Positions 11,928 through 22,761 of a DNA stretch of 64,000 nt are shown piece by piece (the stretch's first letter is position 1; each line of letters starts with the position of its first letter). The DNA lies in contig NC_081141.1 of assembly GCF_958295425.1 (NCBI RefSeq), forward strand, positions 25,054,365 through 25,118,364, in the 5' to 3' direction. The DNA is from Solea solea. Lineage: Eukaryota; Chordata; Actinopteri; Pleuronectiformes; Soleidae. The position numbers were made by a program, and so were the translations under genes. The notes under the pieces are model-generated. The model did no database searches. It was not told where the DNA came from and saw only the letters and a list, made by a program, of their open reading frames with translations.

Positions 11928-12464
11928 TTAACCCTTTAACACCGAGCGCATCACGGACGACACGTTTGTGCGAGCGCGCTTTGCATTGCCCTAATAACGC
12001 GGTGGGTTTGCGTTATCGGAAACATTCCATCAGTTTCTGAAAGCTAAGAAGTTGCATTTAAAAGCCAATTTGTGGTTATTACGGTAACGTCACCCGTGCT
12101 GTTGCAGGAAGATAGCGAATCAGCGTCTTTGTCACCGGAGAGGAGAGCATTGGAAAAATGCCTGTACACATACAAGACTCAAACTAATGTTGTTTTAAAT
12201 ATGTTTTATACTGTTCACATTTCAAATTTAATACGCAAAATCTGTTTTTTCATGTACAACTACGGTGTTTTTTTCCTTCATTTTAAAATTGTTAATACAT
12301 CATTTCAACATGCAGTCAAAAAGTAAAATATTGTAAGTTATTCTGGGAAAATGTGAAAAAGCACTTACTCACAGGACATTTTCTGGCTCTTTTTATGGTT
12401 AAAATAAGCAACAACAACAAAAAGTCCAGGCAGGCATTTTGAGGTTTAGGCGATAAAGGGTTAA
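11928..12464. mobile_element. Complete TTAA-bounded MITE, family B (piggyBac-like)
   Basis: The element starts TTAACCCTTTA (11928) and ends TAAAGGGTTAA (12464), a perfect 11-bp terminal inverted repeat (TIR) with TTAA at both outer edges, 537 bp long. TTAA targets and CCCTT-type ends are the hallmark of piggyBac transposons. No transposase frame is present, so it would be non-autonomous. Two further copies, at 24975-25200 and 26832-27300, share long internal stretches, including GTTGCAGGAAG and AAGCACTTA...CACAGGACA. The copies are well diverged, so the family is old. The piggyBac assignment is inferred from the ends only. Confidence 0.75.
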
Positions 12465-12610
12465 TCCCAGGTTTAAATGGAATGTATTGAATTAGCATTC
12501 ACTCCTGGGTCGAATGACTGTGTAGTGCACACAGATTTAGCTCGATTTTAGTAGTTTACTAACTTTTTAAACTCAAAATCATTTATTTCATCAATCAGAT
12601 CATCTAAATC

Positions 12611-12860
12611 CATGGTTCTCAAAGTGTGGCACGTGTACCACCAGTGGTACGCAAGCTTCCTCTCGTTGTACTTTGTGGTGATCAGAGTGGAACTGAAGAA
12701 TTTTGACTTTGGTTTTCATGCATCAATTCATGGGTGAATTGGTGTGAAAAAAGAACCACATTGTGCGGTGACCAACCACCGGCTATGAGAATGGTGTTAA
12801 TTGCCTTTTTTTTTACCAGCTCACACATGTTTGAAAGTCCGCGGCGTACCTGCCAATTTA
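12611..12860. mobile_element. hAT-like non-autonomous element fragment
   Basis: The sequence GGTTCTCAAAGTGTGG near 12615, followed by a pair of opposed GTACC/GGTAC phrases, is the familiar left end of a widespread vertebrate hAT family (CAG(T/G)GGTTCTCAAA). The matching right end with GAGAACC is not visible, so the copy is truncated or diverged. The right boundary is a guess. Confidence 0.6.
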
Positions 12861-13745
12861 AAGAATACAAACTTTAAATTGAAAGGAGGCTTTTCTGACC
12901 ATGACTTTGTAGAACCTTTGCAGAACCCGTGCAATTTGGCTCCATTTCAGAGGATCCTGTGAGAGTAAACATCACCAAAATGAGGCAGATGTGTTGTTGT
13001 TGGTGTTTTTTTTTTTTACATTCGTAATGTTGCGTTACCGCCTTCTCCCTCTCCCTCCGTTGCCTCCTCCTTTTCTCCTCCAGCATGTTGTCGCGTGTGA
13101 TTTGCATAGAAATATAGAGCGATGACAAAAAAAAAACACGAGTTCTCACTTCTGTGTGAGTGCTGACTTTTGTCTTTTGTCACGGTGACAAGTGTATTAT
13201 AGCGCCGTGTTTTACTTGCACAAAGACACTCTTTGTGCTGCTCAAATCACAGTTCCCAAAGTTATTGTTCAGCGATATCACCAAGTTCCCCGCCAGTAGT
13301 TATCATCTTGGCTGGAAATCGGCCTCGTCGAATAATTGAAAAGTGCATTGGGGAGTCGTCTCATCTGCATTTGAAACGCTCTCTCTGTGTATTTAGAATT
13401 TAAAAGAGCAACTTTCATTAATTAAAGCGATGACACGCTGCATGACATTTGCACAGTATTCTCTTTCAGCCGCGCGGTGCATGTGTGGACCTCCAGAGGT
13501 TTGGCTGATACACCTAATCAAACTCCGAGGTTGACAGCCGTGGATGGAAACTCCTTTTGGCTTTTCGGGGTAAATTGGACAAGTTTTGTTGGTGAAGTCC
13601 CAATGATTTCTGTTTACACATGTCAAAAATCTCTGCCTGTGCATTTTATTTTTTTTACTAAGCATTCTGGGGGCAGCGACTATGACACAGCGACTGCAGA
13701 GCAAGAAGACATTTTGTTCGATATTCAATTAGCATCCGTTCCCCC
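12861..13745. other. Unassigned non-coding DNA
   Basis: Two overlapping frames (111 codons minus strand 13393-13728, 91 codons plus strand 13477-13752) have no recognisable domain. No gene is supported. Confidence 0.5.
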
Positions 13746-13766
13746 AAATTAAATTAAATTAAATTA
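13746..13766. repeat. (AAATT)n pentanucleotide repeat
   Basis: About four tandem AAATT units. Confidence 0.85.
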
Positions 13767-13802
13767 GAAGGAGTCGTAAGGCTGTAAAGCTCAATGCACA
13801 AC

Positions 13803-13822
13803 AAAGCTCCAGTGTGTAACTT
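13803..13822 (+). repeat. Copy of the fish MITE end motif
   Basis: AAAGCTCCAGTGTGTAACTT matches the reverse complement of 7581-7600 with one change. The rest of the element, probably running rightward, is not delimited. Confidence 0.4.
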
Positions 13823-15806
13823 CACCAGTGTCACTGTGTGAACTCATTTGACAATGTAATGGACATTCTTTTTTTTTTTCTTTTCATTTAGGAATTAGTT
13901 TTAACTGATATTAAATGATTTCAGTGTGACCCACACTTTAAATCCATGTCAGTCACTTGGATTCTGTCTATTCAAACCACTTCTCTGAAAAGCTGACAGG
14001 AGAGTTTTTGTGCGTTTTATTTAAGGTAAAGGGATCGGTTCACTGACACGTGTCTGTTTACGTCTGCCCGCCGTGTATTTGCTGTATAATCTGCACGGAA
14101 TCAAGGTTTTTCAGCCCAGGATATTTTCACCTGGGATGATCTGATGTTAATGAAAGCTTCTGTCACTCACGACCGCCAACCTGTGTTGTCGTTGCGATGT
14201 ATGGAAGTAAGTTAGCGTCTATGTCTGCGTGGCTTCACGTGGGGGAACAAGCCTTTAATGTCCAGGTGGAACGGGAAAACACGCACATGCTGGCATCTTT
14301 ATTATTGAGTGGAATTACAGCACGTACCTTACTTATAGACGGCGCGGTACGAGCAGCGAATGTGTGATTAAAACGTACCCCTATTAAGCAATTCAAATAT
14401 AACACCGCCGACACCACCATACAAAAATAACCCAGAATTTAGCTCACAAAGTCAGTTCACCACTTCAACGACAACCAAGCGTGTTTCCTTTGAATGTGGC
14501 AAGTGTGCCGTGGCTGGGCCGGGCTGACCGGAGAGGAGTCCGAGCAGCTGGCTCACGTGACCGACGTCGTCCGGGTTATTTACATTCAAGTCGCGGTGAG
14601 CTGTTTGCCGAGAGGGATAATTTGACAGTCAGATAAACAGACAGACAGACAGACGGATAAACAGAGCGCTGGCTACTGACAGAGATCTCACTGTCAGTCT
14701 CACTGCCACTCTGTTCCTCTCTCAAGCCCAACAGCCACGGGGCAATATTTGAGCAGACAGTCACCGAGTCTTCCAAATATTGAACAACATGCAGTCGCTG
14801 TTTCTTTTCCAAGTGATTTTTGGACGCGGCGCCTCTGTTTTCTTCTTCCTCTTCTTCTTGTGGTGCAATACTGGCAGGACATGGACATGGCATGAACACA
14901 TCTTTCCTTGTCATTTCTTTCTCTCGCTCTGTCCTCCCACTTTTTTTTTTTTAGCTTCGTGGTTGTTGTTTTTTTTTCTAACTTATTTCATCACAGGTTA
15001 TAAACTTGAAATTAATATTTTTTTCTTTGTTTTAGTTTTGGAAGATGTACCCCTGTTGTAGATAGATTTTCCTGCAGGCTATCACTGTAAATACTACAAT
15101 ATTTAACATTATGATCATCTCACACATTTTTAATTACTTCACCTCTTCCATACGAGGCCTAATTTTTCCTGCCTCGAAATAAATGGAGTAATCTTCACAA
15201 TTACAGGGTCTGTATGTAAAATATTGGTCTCATAAGGAAGCTAGCACATGTGAGATTATTGCAGAAATCAAGATATGTGCTACTATGTCAGAGTAAATTA
15301 ATCTGGAAATGTTATATTTGTATCTCCGCCTGAAAAACCCCACATTAATTAGAGTGAAAATCACCTTTGAATCATACGAAGAAAACTGTGACATTACAGT
15401 ACAACATCTGTACAGGGAAATACTGCTAAACCACACTAATAAATTGCAATTACTGTAACATAACACTAAATGTAGTATTTATACTGCTTAATAACAGTAA
15501 CACATTGCATAATTGTTAGGCTACAGCTTTTAATGATAGTATAACCTTCTGTGAAAGTATGATATCCAGGACACTGAGAGTAATTAGCCTGAAAGTACAG
15601 TCAAATATTTTTACAGTGTACATTTCAGAAGTTTTTTAAGTGCAGTTCCTTTGAATAACTTTATGTGATGACAAAGTACGATGAAGGACTCACAGATCCC
15701 TCTGTCACACACACTTTCACTTGTGTCTGTTTCGCGTGGGTGTGACAGTTTTTTTTTTTTTAATATCAGATGGTGTCGGTGCTTTGCCTTTGTGTCAGCC
15801 TTTGCA
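13823..15806. other. Unassigned non-coding DNA
   Basis: Includes an ACAG tetranucleotide run at about 14636-14655, a T run near 14940-14952 and AT-rich unique sequence at 15060-15660. Open frames of up to 112 codons are compositional. No gene is supported. Confidence 0.5.
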
Positions 15807-15880
15807 GTGTGTGTGTGTGTGTGTGTGTCTGTGTGTGTGTGCTTGAATAAACTCCATGTATACGTCTCTATTGTGTGACC

Positions 15881-15909
<29 letters not shown>
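15807..15909. repeat. (GT)n microsatellite pair
   Basis: (GT)n at 15807-15842 and at 15881-15909, separated by about 38 unique bases. Confidence 0.95.
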
Positions 15910-15912
<3 letters not shown>

Positions 15913-16559
15913 TCGGTGCTCCTCGCCTGCTGTATCCACTGACGTTGTCACACCTCTCTCGGCGTCCTGCTGTGTTTCCCGCGGCGTCCTGAGGTCCTGG
16001 ATGCCGTCTCCATATCGCTGCTGAGGATGGTGGGCGTCTGGCACAGATAACACTCTGATAGCTTAGTGATGGACAGGCGGGGAACTTTTTTTTCTTCTTT
16101 TTTTTTTGTCATTTTGCATTCTCTTCCCACCCCCCACCTGCAGTTAACGTAACTTAGGAGGTGTGTGTGTGTGTGTGAGAGAGAATGCTTTCACCTGCTT
16201 TTTTTTTACTTCTTTTTTCCAGTAAATGATGAATTTAGGTCTTGCTTTAACTTCTGAAACTTAAGACTGCATAGAACAAAAAAGAGAACACATTTTTCCT
16301 TGTATTCCCCTTTCTTTTCCTTCTCCTTCGCCGCAATTATATCATCGTTCCTCCTGCTGCTGCACCATAAGTTGCATAAGTCGATGTTTGGTTATTCACA
16401 AATGTCATTGGCATTCTTTTATTCTCCCCTCACGGTGGCCTGTGGGGGAAAGGCTAATATCTTGTGTGTCAATTCACAGCGTGAAACTTTTAGATCTATA
16501 TAAGGTTACTCAGTGCCGAACTTATTTTCTAAGAGAAAAAAGGAATCCATTATTTATGA
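15910..16559. other. Unassigned non-coding DNA
   Basis: T-rich runs at 16086-16108 and 16200-16219 and a short (GT)n near 16161-16178. No gene is supported. Confidence 0.5.
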
Positions 16560-16900
16560 ACATAGTCCCAGTCCATGGCTAATTGTTTATTTTCTTCACA
16601 ATTGCTTTGATGTAACCAGCTAGACACTCGCAGAAGTCGGCGGAAAAGCTGAATATTTCCCCATTACAAGTCTTTTAATATATAATTATTGTGTGTCATT
16701 CCGCGCAAGTTTATTTTAGTTCAGTGTTTCCCACATGTGAATTCGGGTAAATTAAATAGATAGTGATTATGTCCTGCTCGAAAATGTGCCACCATATTTT
16801 TTCTTATTCCATTTTCTATTTCCCCCGCCCTGATTAATATTTCTAGTTTTCTTTGCCGATCACTTGTGGGCAGCTTCATCTTTTATCTATACCGAGGTAA
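16560..16900. promoter_or_regulatory. Candidate conserved non-coding element
   Basis: Repeat-free and AT-rich, with GCTAATTG, ATATAATTATTG, AATTAAATAG and CTGATTAATA motifs. Several homeodomain-type cores within 340 bases suggest regulatory DNA. Inference only. Confidence 0.25.
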
Positions 16901-17495
16901 GCAAACATCTCCAGCTCGAGTTGTTCTTGTAAAATGGCAAAATGTGCTCGTTTGGCATCGAGCGACACAGCAGCAACTGCTTGCCGGGTGAGCTGGGTGG
17001 AAGGCGCTGTGTGTTCTTCAAGGGGCTTTCTGTAATTAAGCGACTGCACATTCCTCGGTTAACATTTCATCCCAGCGCTGCCTGATCAGCACTCTGCAGC
17101 ATTTAGACAAGTTTAGGGTGGGGAGCGGACGCCCAAGCCGCAGAAGAAATCAAACAGTCATAAAATCAGTCTAAACTACAACAAAGAAAATGCCCCCCCC
17201 CCCCCTATAATTAGATTAGACAAACATAAAACAGAAAAAGAAAGCAGGGTTGTTTATGCTCACCCTGTCAGCTCTGAATGTTCTGTACGATGCCCCGGAG
17301 TTGGGCAGTTAGTGAACGGTGGTAGTGATCCCAGTGTGGTTTTTCCTTTATTTTTGTTCATCTCAATCACACTTAACAGCTAATTGCAAAGATTACAATT
17401 GTACATTGTCTCCCGTAGTAGTATTAGGGGTGATATTACATTTGTTTCGGAGTAAATTTAACTTTATTGTGTATTCAGTGATGGGAGGAAACATG
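16901..17495. other. Unassigned non-coding DNA
   Basis: Contains an oligo-C run near 17192-17205. No gene is supported. Confidence 0.5.
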
Positions 17496-17520
17496 TTTAA
17501 AGCTGCAATGTGTAACTTTT
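17496..17520 (+). repeat. Diverged copy of the fish MITE end motif
   Basis: TTTAAAGCTGCAATGTGTAA continues into CTTTT and matches the 13803 motif with a few substitutions. It may be one end of the repeat that runs towards 17690. Confidence 0.35.
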
Positions 17521-17689
17521 TGGTCAAGGAAATGTCCTGACCTGACCTCTGGGGCAAAAAAGGGTTTATTGCATTAAACTGCAAAAAGGTTTTTTTACGA
17601 GCACAATTAAATAAAAACATAAAATCAGCCAATACCTGTGTACTGTTTTAAGGCTATAGGCCGAAAAGTATCACGTCTATCACATTATT
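17521..17689. other. Probable repeat interior
   Basis: Lies between the MITE end motif and the hAT-like end. No gene is supported. Confidence 0.3.
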
Positions 17690-17769
17690 CACAAATTCAT
17701 CCATCCGGGCCGGATCGCACCCTCCGGTGGGCCACTTATGGCCCGCGGGCTGCATGTTTGACACCCCTG
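17690..17769 (-). mobile_element. hAT-like element end
   Basis: The segment ends GCATGTTTGACACCCCTG at 17752-17769. Its reverse complement CAGGGGTGTCAAACATGC is a familiar hAT terminal sequence followed by a GGCCCGCGGGC-type palindrome, here GGCCCGCGGGC at about 17740-17750. The other end is not found. Confidence 0.65.
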
Positions 17770-19042
17770 CTATAGGGAATGATATAACCATTTTGCAAAA
17801 AAAGTCTGAACACGTTCAATACTTGCACCTGCTTTTACAGGTGCTGCAGAATCACTTGATACCAGCTCACAGGTGACTGTGGTACACGCTCTCCATACAT
17901 CCTCTCAGGTATGCTTGGCTGGAGCGGCCGACTCCACCTGTCTAGACTTCAGGTTCCCAGCTGGCAGGCTACGGGGGAATGGCCCTCGATAAGACTTTAC
18001 ACGGAGCCATGTCGTTGAAATGCCAGGGTGCCCAGTGGCAGGATCCACGGCTCTGTTCTGGATATCAGCTTTCATAGGATCAAAGCTCTAGCAGCGATAT
18101 CCTCCCCCTCATCAGGCGAGCAGCAGTGCACAGACCCAGGGGGATATGATTGGCGGAGGGGAGGAGGGGAATGAAAAGGGAGAGAGAGAGAGAGAGAGAC
18201 AGACGGATAGAGACAAGAGAGAGAGGGCGAAGGAGGCTGGTGAAGAGGGGGGAGGTTTAAGGCATAGGGAGATGAGAGCTAGGTTAAGGGCCTGCAGGGC
18301 TGGGGAGGAAGGCAGTGGGTGAGAGAGGAGGATGGTGAGGATGGTTGTTAGGGATGTTTGAAAGCAGCAAGGGGGAAGTGCTGGTGGGAGAGCGATGCAA
18401 GGAGCGCAAGGAAGGAGGAAGGGATGCGAGGGCCAGGCGATGTGTGTGTAAACGAGACAGATACGCCGCTCTCATCAACATATAGGGGCCCGGGTCTCCA
18501 GTTGAAGCCCAAACAGCTGAGGTTCCCCCAACACAACAGCATCTGTAAACCCTCCCCCCCCCACCACCACCACCTCACCTATCTTCACCAACCCTTAAAG
18601 CCCATGAGTCTATTTACTCACCCGCTTGTTTGCCAAGAGCGACAGCACACCACCCCTCCTCCACCAACATTGCCACCCCCCCGTCTCCACCTCCTCCCCG
18701 TCTTCTTCCTATCTCCTCTATCATCTTCCTTAGAGATATGAGGAGTGGGGTGCAACACTTTCCTCTTCCTGCTCTCCTCCCTCTCTCCAGGCGCTTTTTG
18801 ATTTCTCCTCTCACCTCCTCTTTTTCTCTCCCTCTTTCATATCCCAGAGTGCCTCTTTTTCCTCTGTTCGTCTCTTCCGATCGCGAGTTCTCCTCAAGGT
18901 ATCAGTGTGTGGTATGGAGTTGTGGCGGAGTCTTTTCTTAAAAGTGCTAGCTCATTAAGGAGTGAGAGTGTTTGGATATGCGTAGTTTGTATTTTTAGTG
19001 TGTTTGTTTGTGCTGCTGTGCCGAGGCTGTGTTCTCGGTTCA

Positions 19043-19044
<2 letters not shown>
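17770..19044. other. Unassigned DNA with purine and pyrimidine runs
   Basis: A GA tract (about 18178-18200) and a long A/G-biased stretch (18150-18430) are followed by C/T-biased sequence (18540-18870). The open frames of 65-127 codons here follow this bias. No gene is supported. Confidence 0.5.

Positions 19045-19075
<31 letters not shown>
19045..19075. repeat. (GT)n microsatellite
   Basis: Perfect dinucleotide tract. Confidence 0.95.
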
Positions 19076-19076
<1 letters not shown>

Positions 19077-20704
19077 CATGTGTACATGCCGGGTGTAAAG
19101 CAGAGGTAGGAACAGTGCTGAGTCTGATTCTTTCTGTTCCACTGTGGCGTTTGGAAAAGCACAAACTTTATTCCTGCATCGCAGTAACATCTGTTTGCGG
19201 TGTTGAACATGCCAGGAAAGGTGAAACAACACGATGTTTAAAAAGTCGTACTGCATAATGTAAAGGATGCATTTGGTTCAGCCGTGTTGATTCCAACTCT
19301 GCTGCGAAAACCCCACTTTCTCGTCGCAGGCGTATAGGAAGTAGAGGTAGCTGTTGGAAAACTTGCACATCCAAATGTGACCAATTATGTTAATCTCATA
19401 ATAAACTTCATAAAAACTGGACGAAAAAGCCTTCCACATAAAATCCCTTGACTATAGACAAGTGTATGACATTTACATTACAACACTTATGTTATATATG
19501 GAGTATGTTATTTTCTTTGTCTGCATTTAAAAAAAAAAAAAAAACTTTTTTTATCGTCGTTTTTTTAAGCGTTTGTCCATGTCTCACCATTGTGAGGATT
19601 GATTTTAAATTGCATGGTGCGACGGCTGCCTCTGACAAAGTGCCACCATGTGATGATGATGATAGGTATTTCTGTGACATGGCGTCATTCACGCGGGCGG
19701 TGACACTGGCAGTAGCAGCCACCCGCATGCATGTTATGGAGAGTTTAATATTTTTAAGAGGCCCTCTCTTTTTTTTTTTTTGGGTCTCTTGGGTAGAAAC
19801 GGCGGGTGTCCGGCAGGAGGAAAATCTCATTTCAGAGAGAGAGAGAGAAAATCAGAAGTGTAGAATATGGAACTTGTTATGGGGAAATCACAGTTTCACA
19901 GTGTTATTAATATTTTGACAGTAGGATCCCACAGCCAAACATTTCAAAACCACAGGAGTGAGTTTAATGTAACATTTGACTGTTTAATGATAATATTTTT
20001 TTAAGGCGTAAAAAAAAAAGAAAAACCTGATCCAAACCCTGACTGGAGGAAAAGGTTTGGGCAGATGACCATGCTTCAGGGATCAGATTCTTAATGTTAA
20101 TGTCTGTGTCAAGCTCATATTACACACACAAGTTTAATTCTTCTGACCATTGTATTTCAAATTGTATCCCTTTCCTTTTCTTTTTAATATTTTAAAATAC
20201 ATATTTCTCTCTTGCTTTCTGGGCAGACCTTTATTTTAATACAGTGTCAAGCTTGACATCTACTAAAGCTGAACCTTTTATATTTTGTTTCAAAAAACAA
20301 TAAATTGTGTTTCAATAGACTGGTTTCTTCACTAAGTAGTTTGATGAATATCCCTTCTACTTTCTGAAAGACTGTTCAGGGGGCTGCGAGCCATTTAAAC
20401 AATGGAGGAGTGTTAAGAAACGATGTGTGTGAATGAGGTGTTAAAATCCCTGCTCCAGCCAGCAGGAGCGCTGCTGAGCATGAGCTTTAACACTCACACA
20501 CTTCCAGGTCCCCACTTTGCTTAATATTTAAAAAAAATTCACCAGAGTGTCTTTGACATGATTTTAAAGTTGATTTAAATCATGACAAAGAGGTGACCTG
20601 AAAAATGTCCCCTGTTCAACGGTGAGTCCCCTCTTTGTGTGTGTGTAACGACGCCGAAGTCCCCTGTTCTGCTGGTTGACGAGCACACCAACAGGAAGTA
20701 TAGC
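19076..20704. other. Unassigned non-coding DNA
   Basis: Includes a poly-A of about 16 bases near 19529-19544. The 156-codon frame at 19448-19918 has no domain and is interrupted by homopolymer-encoded residues. No gene is supported. Confidence 0.5.
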
Positions 20705-20731
20705 TGTGTGTGTGTGTGTGTGTGTGTGTGT
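20705..20731. repeat. (GT)n microsatellite
   Basis: Perfect dinucleotide tract. Confidence 0.95.
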
Positions 20732-21093
20732 TTGATAGAGTCCACACATGAATCAAACAGTCTTGACCCAGTTCCCCCGATGCCGGGGTTGTGCTGTCTT
20801 CGTACGTTCCGGTCACTGTGACATTTCCGCCCACTTCCACTTAATTCATATGCAATCAGGTGCTCATGCTGTGCGTGCGTCAGCCAATAGCGTGCAGGCC
20901 TGCCTCAGTGATGGATAAGTGCTCGCAAAGCGACGCCTGTTCCAGTCTTAAACTAACAAGTATGGATTGCTTTTCCCCTTTGAGTTGTGTAGCGCGTATA
21001 CAGTATGTAAAGTCAGGGACCTATACCGACTCTCCTTGAATCCGCAGATCACAGACTTGAGGGCAATGTATGCACACGTTGTGTAACTCGTGA

Positions 21094-21095
<2 letters not shown>
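20732..21095. other. Unassigned non-coding DNA
   Basis: Unique sequence without a supported feature. Confidence 0.5.
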
Positions 21096-21126
<31 letters not shown>

Positions 21127-21421
21127 AGAAGTGTACACCGAGATGCCTGCAGGTCTACATGTTAGAGCAGAGTCTTACTGGAAAGAGGAAGGTAGCACTA
21201 GCTGGCAGGCTCGCTGCTCCGGATCGATACAGGACTGCTTTCACCGTCTCCTCTCCACTGTGTTATTTTATCCTTCTCTGGGTTCTCTCCATTTGTTGTT
21301 CATGCCGGTTCCATTACATACAAACACATACAAATACCCACCCACCACTCCTCCACTGTGCATGTCCTCAGAAGTTATTGTCTTTCCAGCATCATCCGTG
21401 CAACACACACACACACACACA
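21096..21421. repeat. (CA)n microsatellites with unique spacer
   Basis: (CA)n occupies about 21096-21123 and 21402-21421. The intervening 278 bases look unique. Frames of 100-135 codons through this area are driven by the His/Thr-encoding repeats. Confidence 0.85.
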
Positions 21422-22348
21422 TGCCATACTTGACCTGCCAGCAGCTCCATTTAGGCCACAGGTGGTCTTCCTATCACGACCAGAGGACCGCGACTAGAGT
21501 TGGGAAATGTACAAAACCCATAAGACACGCTTTTATAGTATTGGCTATAATGGAAATGAGAGTGAGAAGCTTCACGTTTCAAAGAAAACAAGAGAGAACG
21601 AGCATATGTGGACGCTCGCTGAACACTGTAAAAGGAGGAGAGCCGTTCCTCTGTCCACCAGACCTCAGCAGCTGCGAGTGCCAGGCATAGCAGTGAAGCT
21701 GTCACTGCTCTCACAACCCCCGTGCCACCCGTCTATGTTTGTGTTTTATTCCCCCGCTTACTCGTCATGGCAACCTGCTATGTTTCCTTCTCTCCGCCTC
21801 GCCGTCGTTCTTCTCATTGGTCTCCATCTCCCCCCTCTTTGTCGCCTCTTTTTTTTTTTTTTTTTCTTTTGCTCTCCATGTAAAGTGATTCTCCAGGTGG
21901 AGGTTGGCCATCGGAGGCTTGCGGACTGGCATTTGACGGGGCTGCGCGGTTTCACCCTCGAACCCTGCGCTCGCCCGAGGGACTGAGGCCCAGGGGGGGC
22001 TGCTGAAGCTCAGCGTGGCTGACGTCCAGCCTCTCCTCATCGAGTAGGACCGCCGCCTGGCCGCGCTGAGCGCTCTCGGCTCCAGACAAAGAGTGCCATG
22101 TCCTGCTAATGCTGTCAGGAGCAGTTAGGAGCTACAGCTATGGCCCGTTCGTTTGTGCGGGTCCGAATTTGGGGCGCACACCATTGCGTTGACCTTATTT
22201 GCCACCATTCAGCGAATTTGTGCCGCTCTCCGCTTGGATTTTTTGTGGGTGCGAATGAGCGCTGCATGACAGTTGGATTTAGCTCCTATTCATCAATGTA
22301 ACAGTGACATTTCATTCTGTCTGTATGATGCAGTGATACTTCCGTATC
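21422..22348. other. Unassigned non-coding DNA
   Basis: A T run of about 17 bases lies at 21849-21865. The 159-codon frame at 21507-21986 crosses it and has no recognisable domain. No gene is supported. Confidence 0.5.
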
Positions 22349-22577
22349 TGTGTGTGTGTGTGTGTGTGTGTGTACCTGTGGAGGTGTGAGTTGTAGAACA
22401 TAAGATCACCTTGACTGTGGCCAGTCAGAGTGAGCCGTCGGCACTGAAACTGAGAAGGCGGGGTTGAGCCGGCTCCCAGAAGGCCGTTCTGCTCAGCGCA
22501 GCCGTCTGCAGCAGCTCCCCTTTAGACCCTCTCTCTCTCTCTCTCTCTCTCTCTTACTCTGTCTGTCTCTCTCTGTG

Positions 22578-22618
<41 letters not shown>

Positions 22619-22721
22619 CCCCTCTAGCTGGGAGGTCCCAGGAGGTGGTGAAGCTCACTGACTGATTAGGTCCCAGGTAAAGCACTGCCCGGGAGCTTGC
22701 TATAAAGCCAAAGTCAATGAC

Positions 22722-22758
<37 letters not shown>
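22349..22758. repeat. Microsatellite cluster: (GT)n, (CT)n, (CA)n, (CA)n
   Basis: (GT)n at 22349-22373, (CT)n at 22529-22554, (CA)n at 22580-22615 and (CA)n at 22722-22758, all within about 410 bases. Confidence 0.95.

Positions 22759-22761
<3 letters not shown>

Noticed and set aside
19448..19918. 156-codon + strand open frame
   Set aside because: Contains homopolymer-encoded Lys and Phe runs and lacks any protein-family signature.
21507..21986. 159-codon + strand open frame
   Set aside because: Crosses a 17-base T run (poly-Phe) and has no recognisable domain or splice context.
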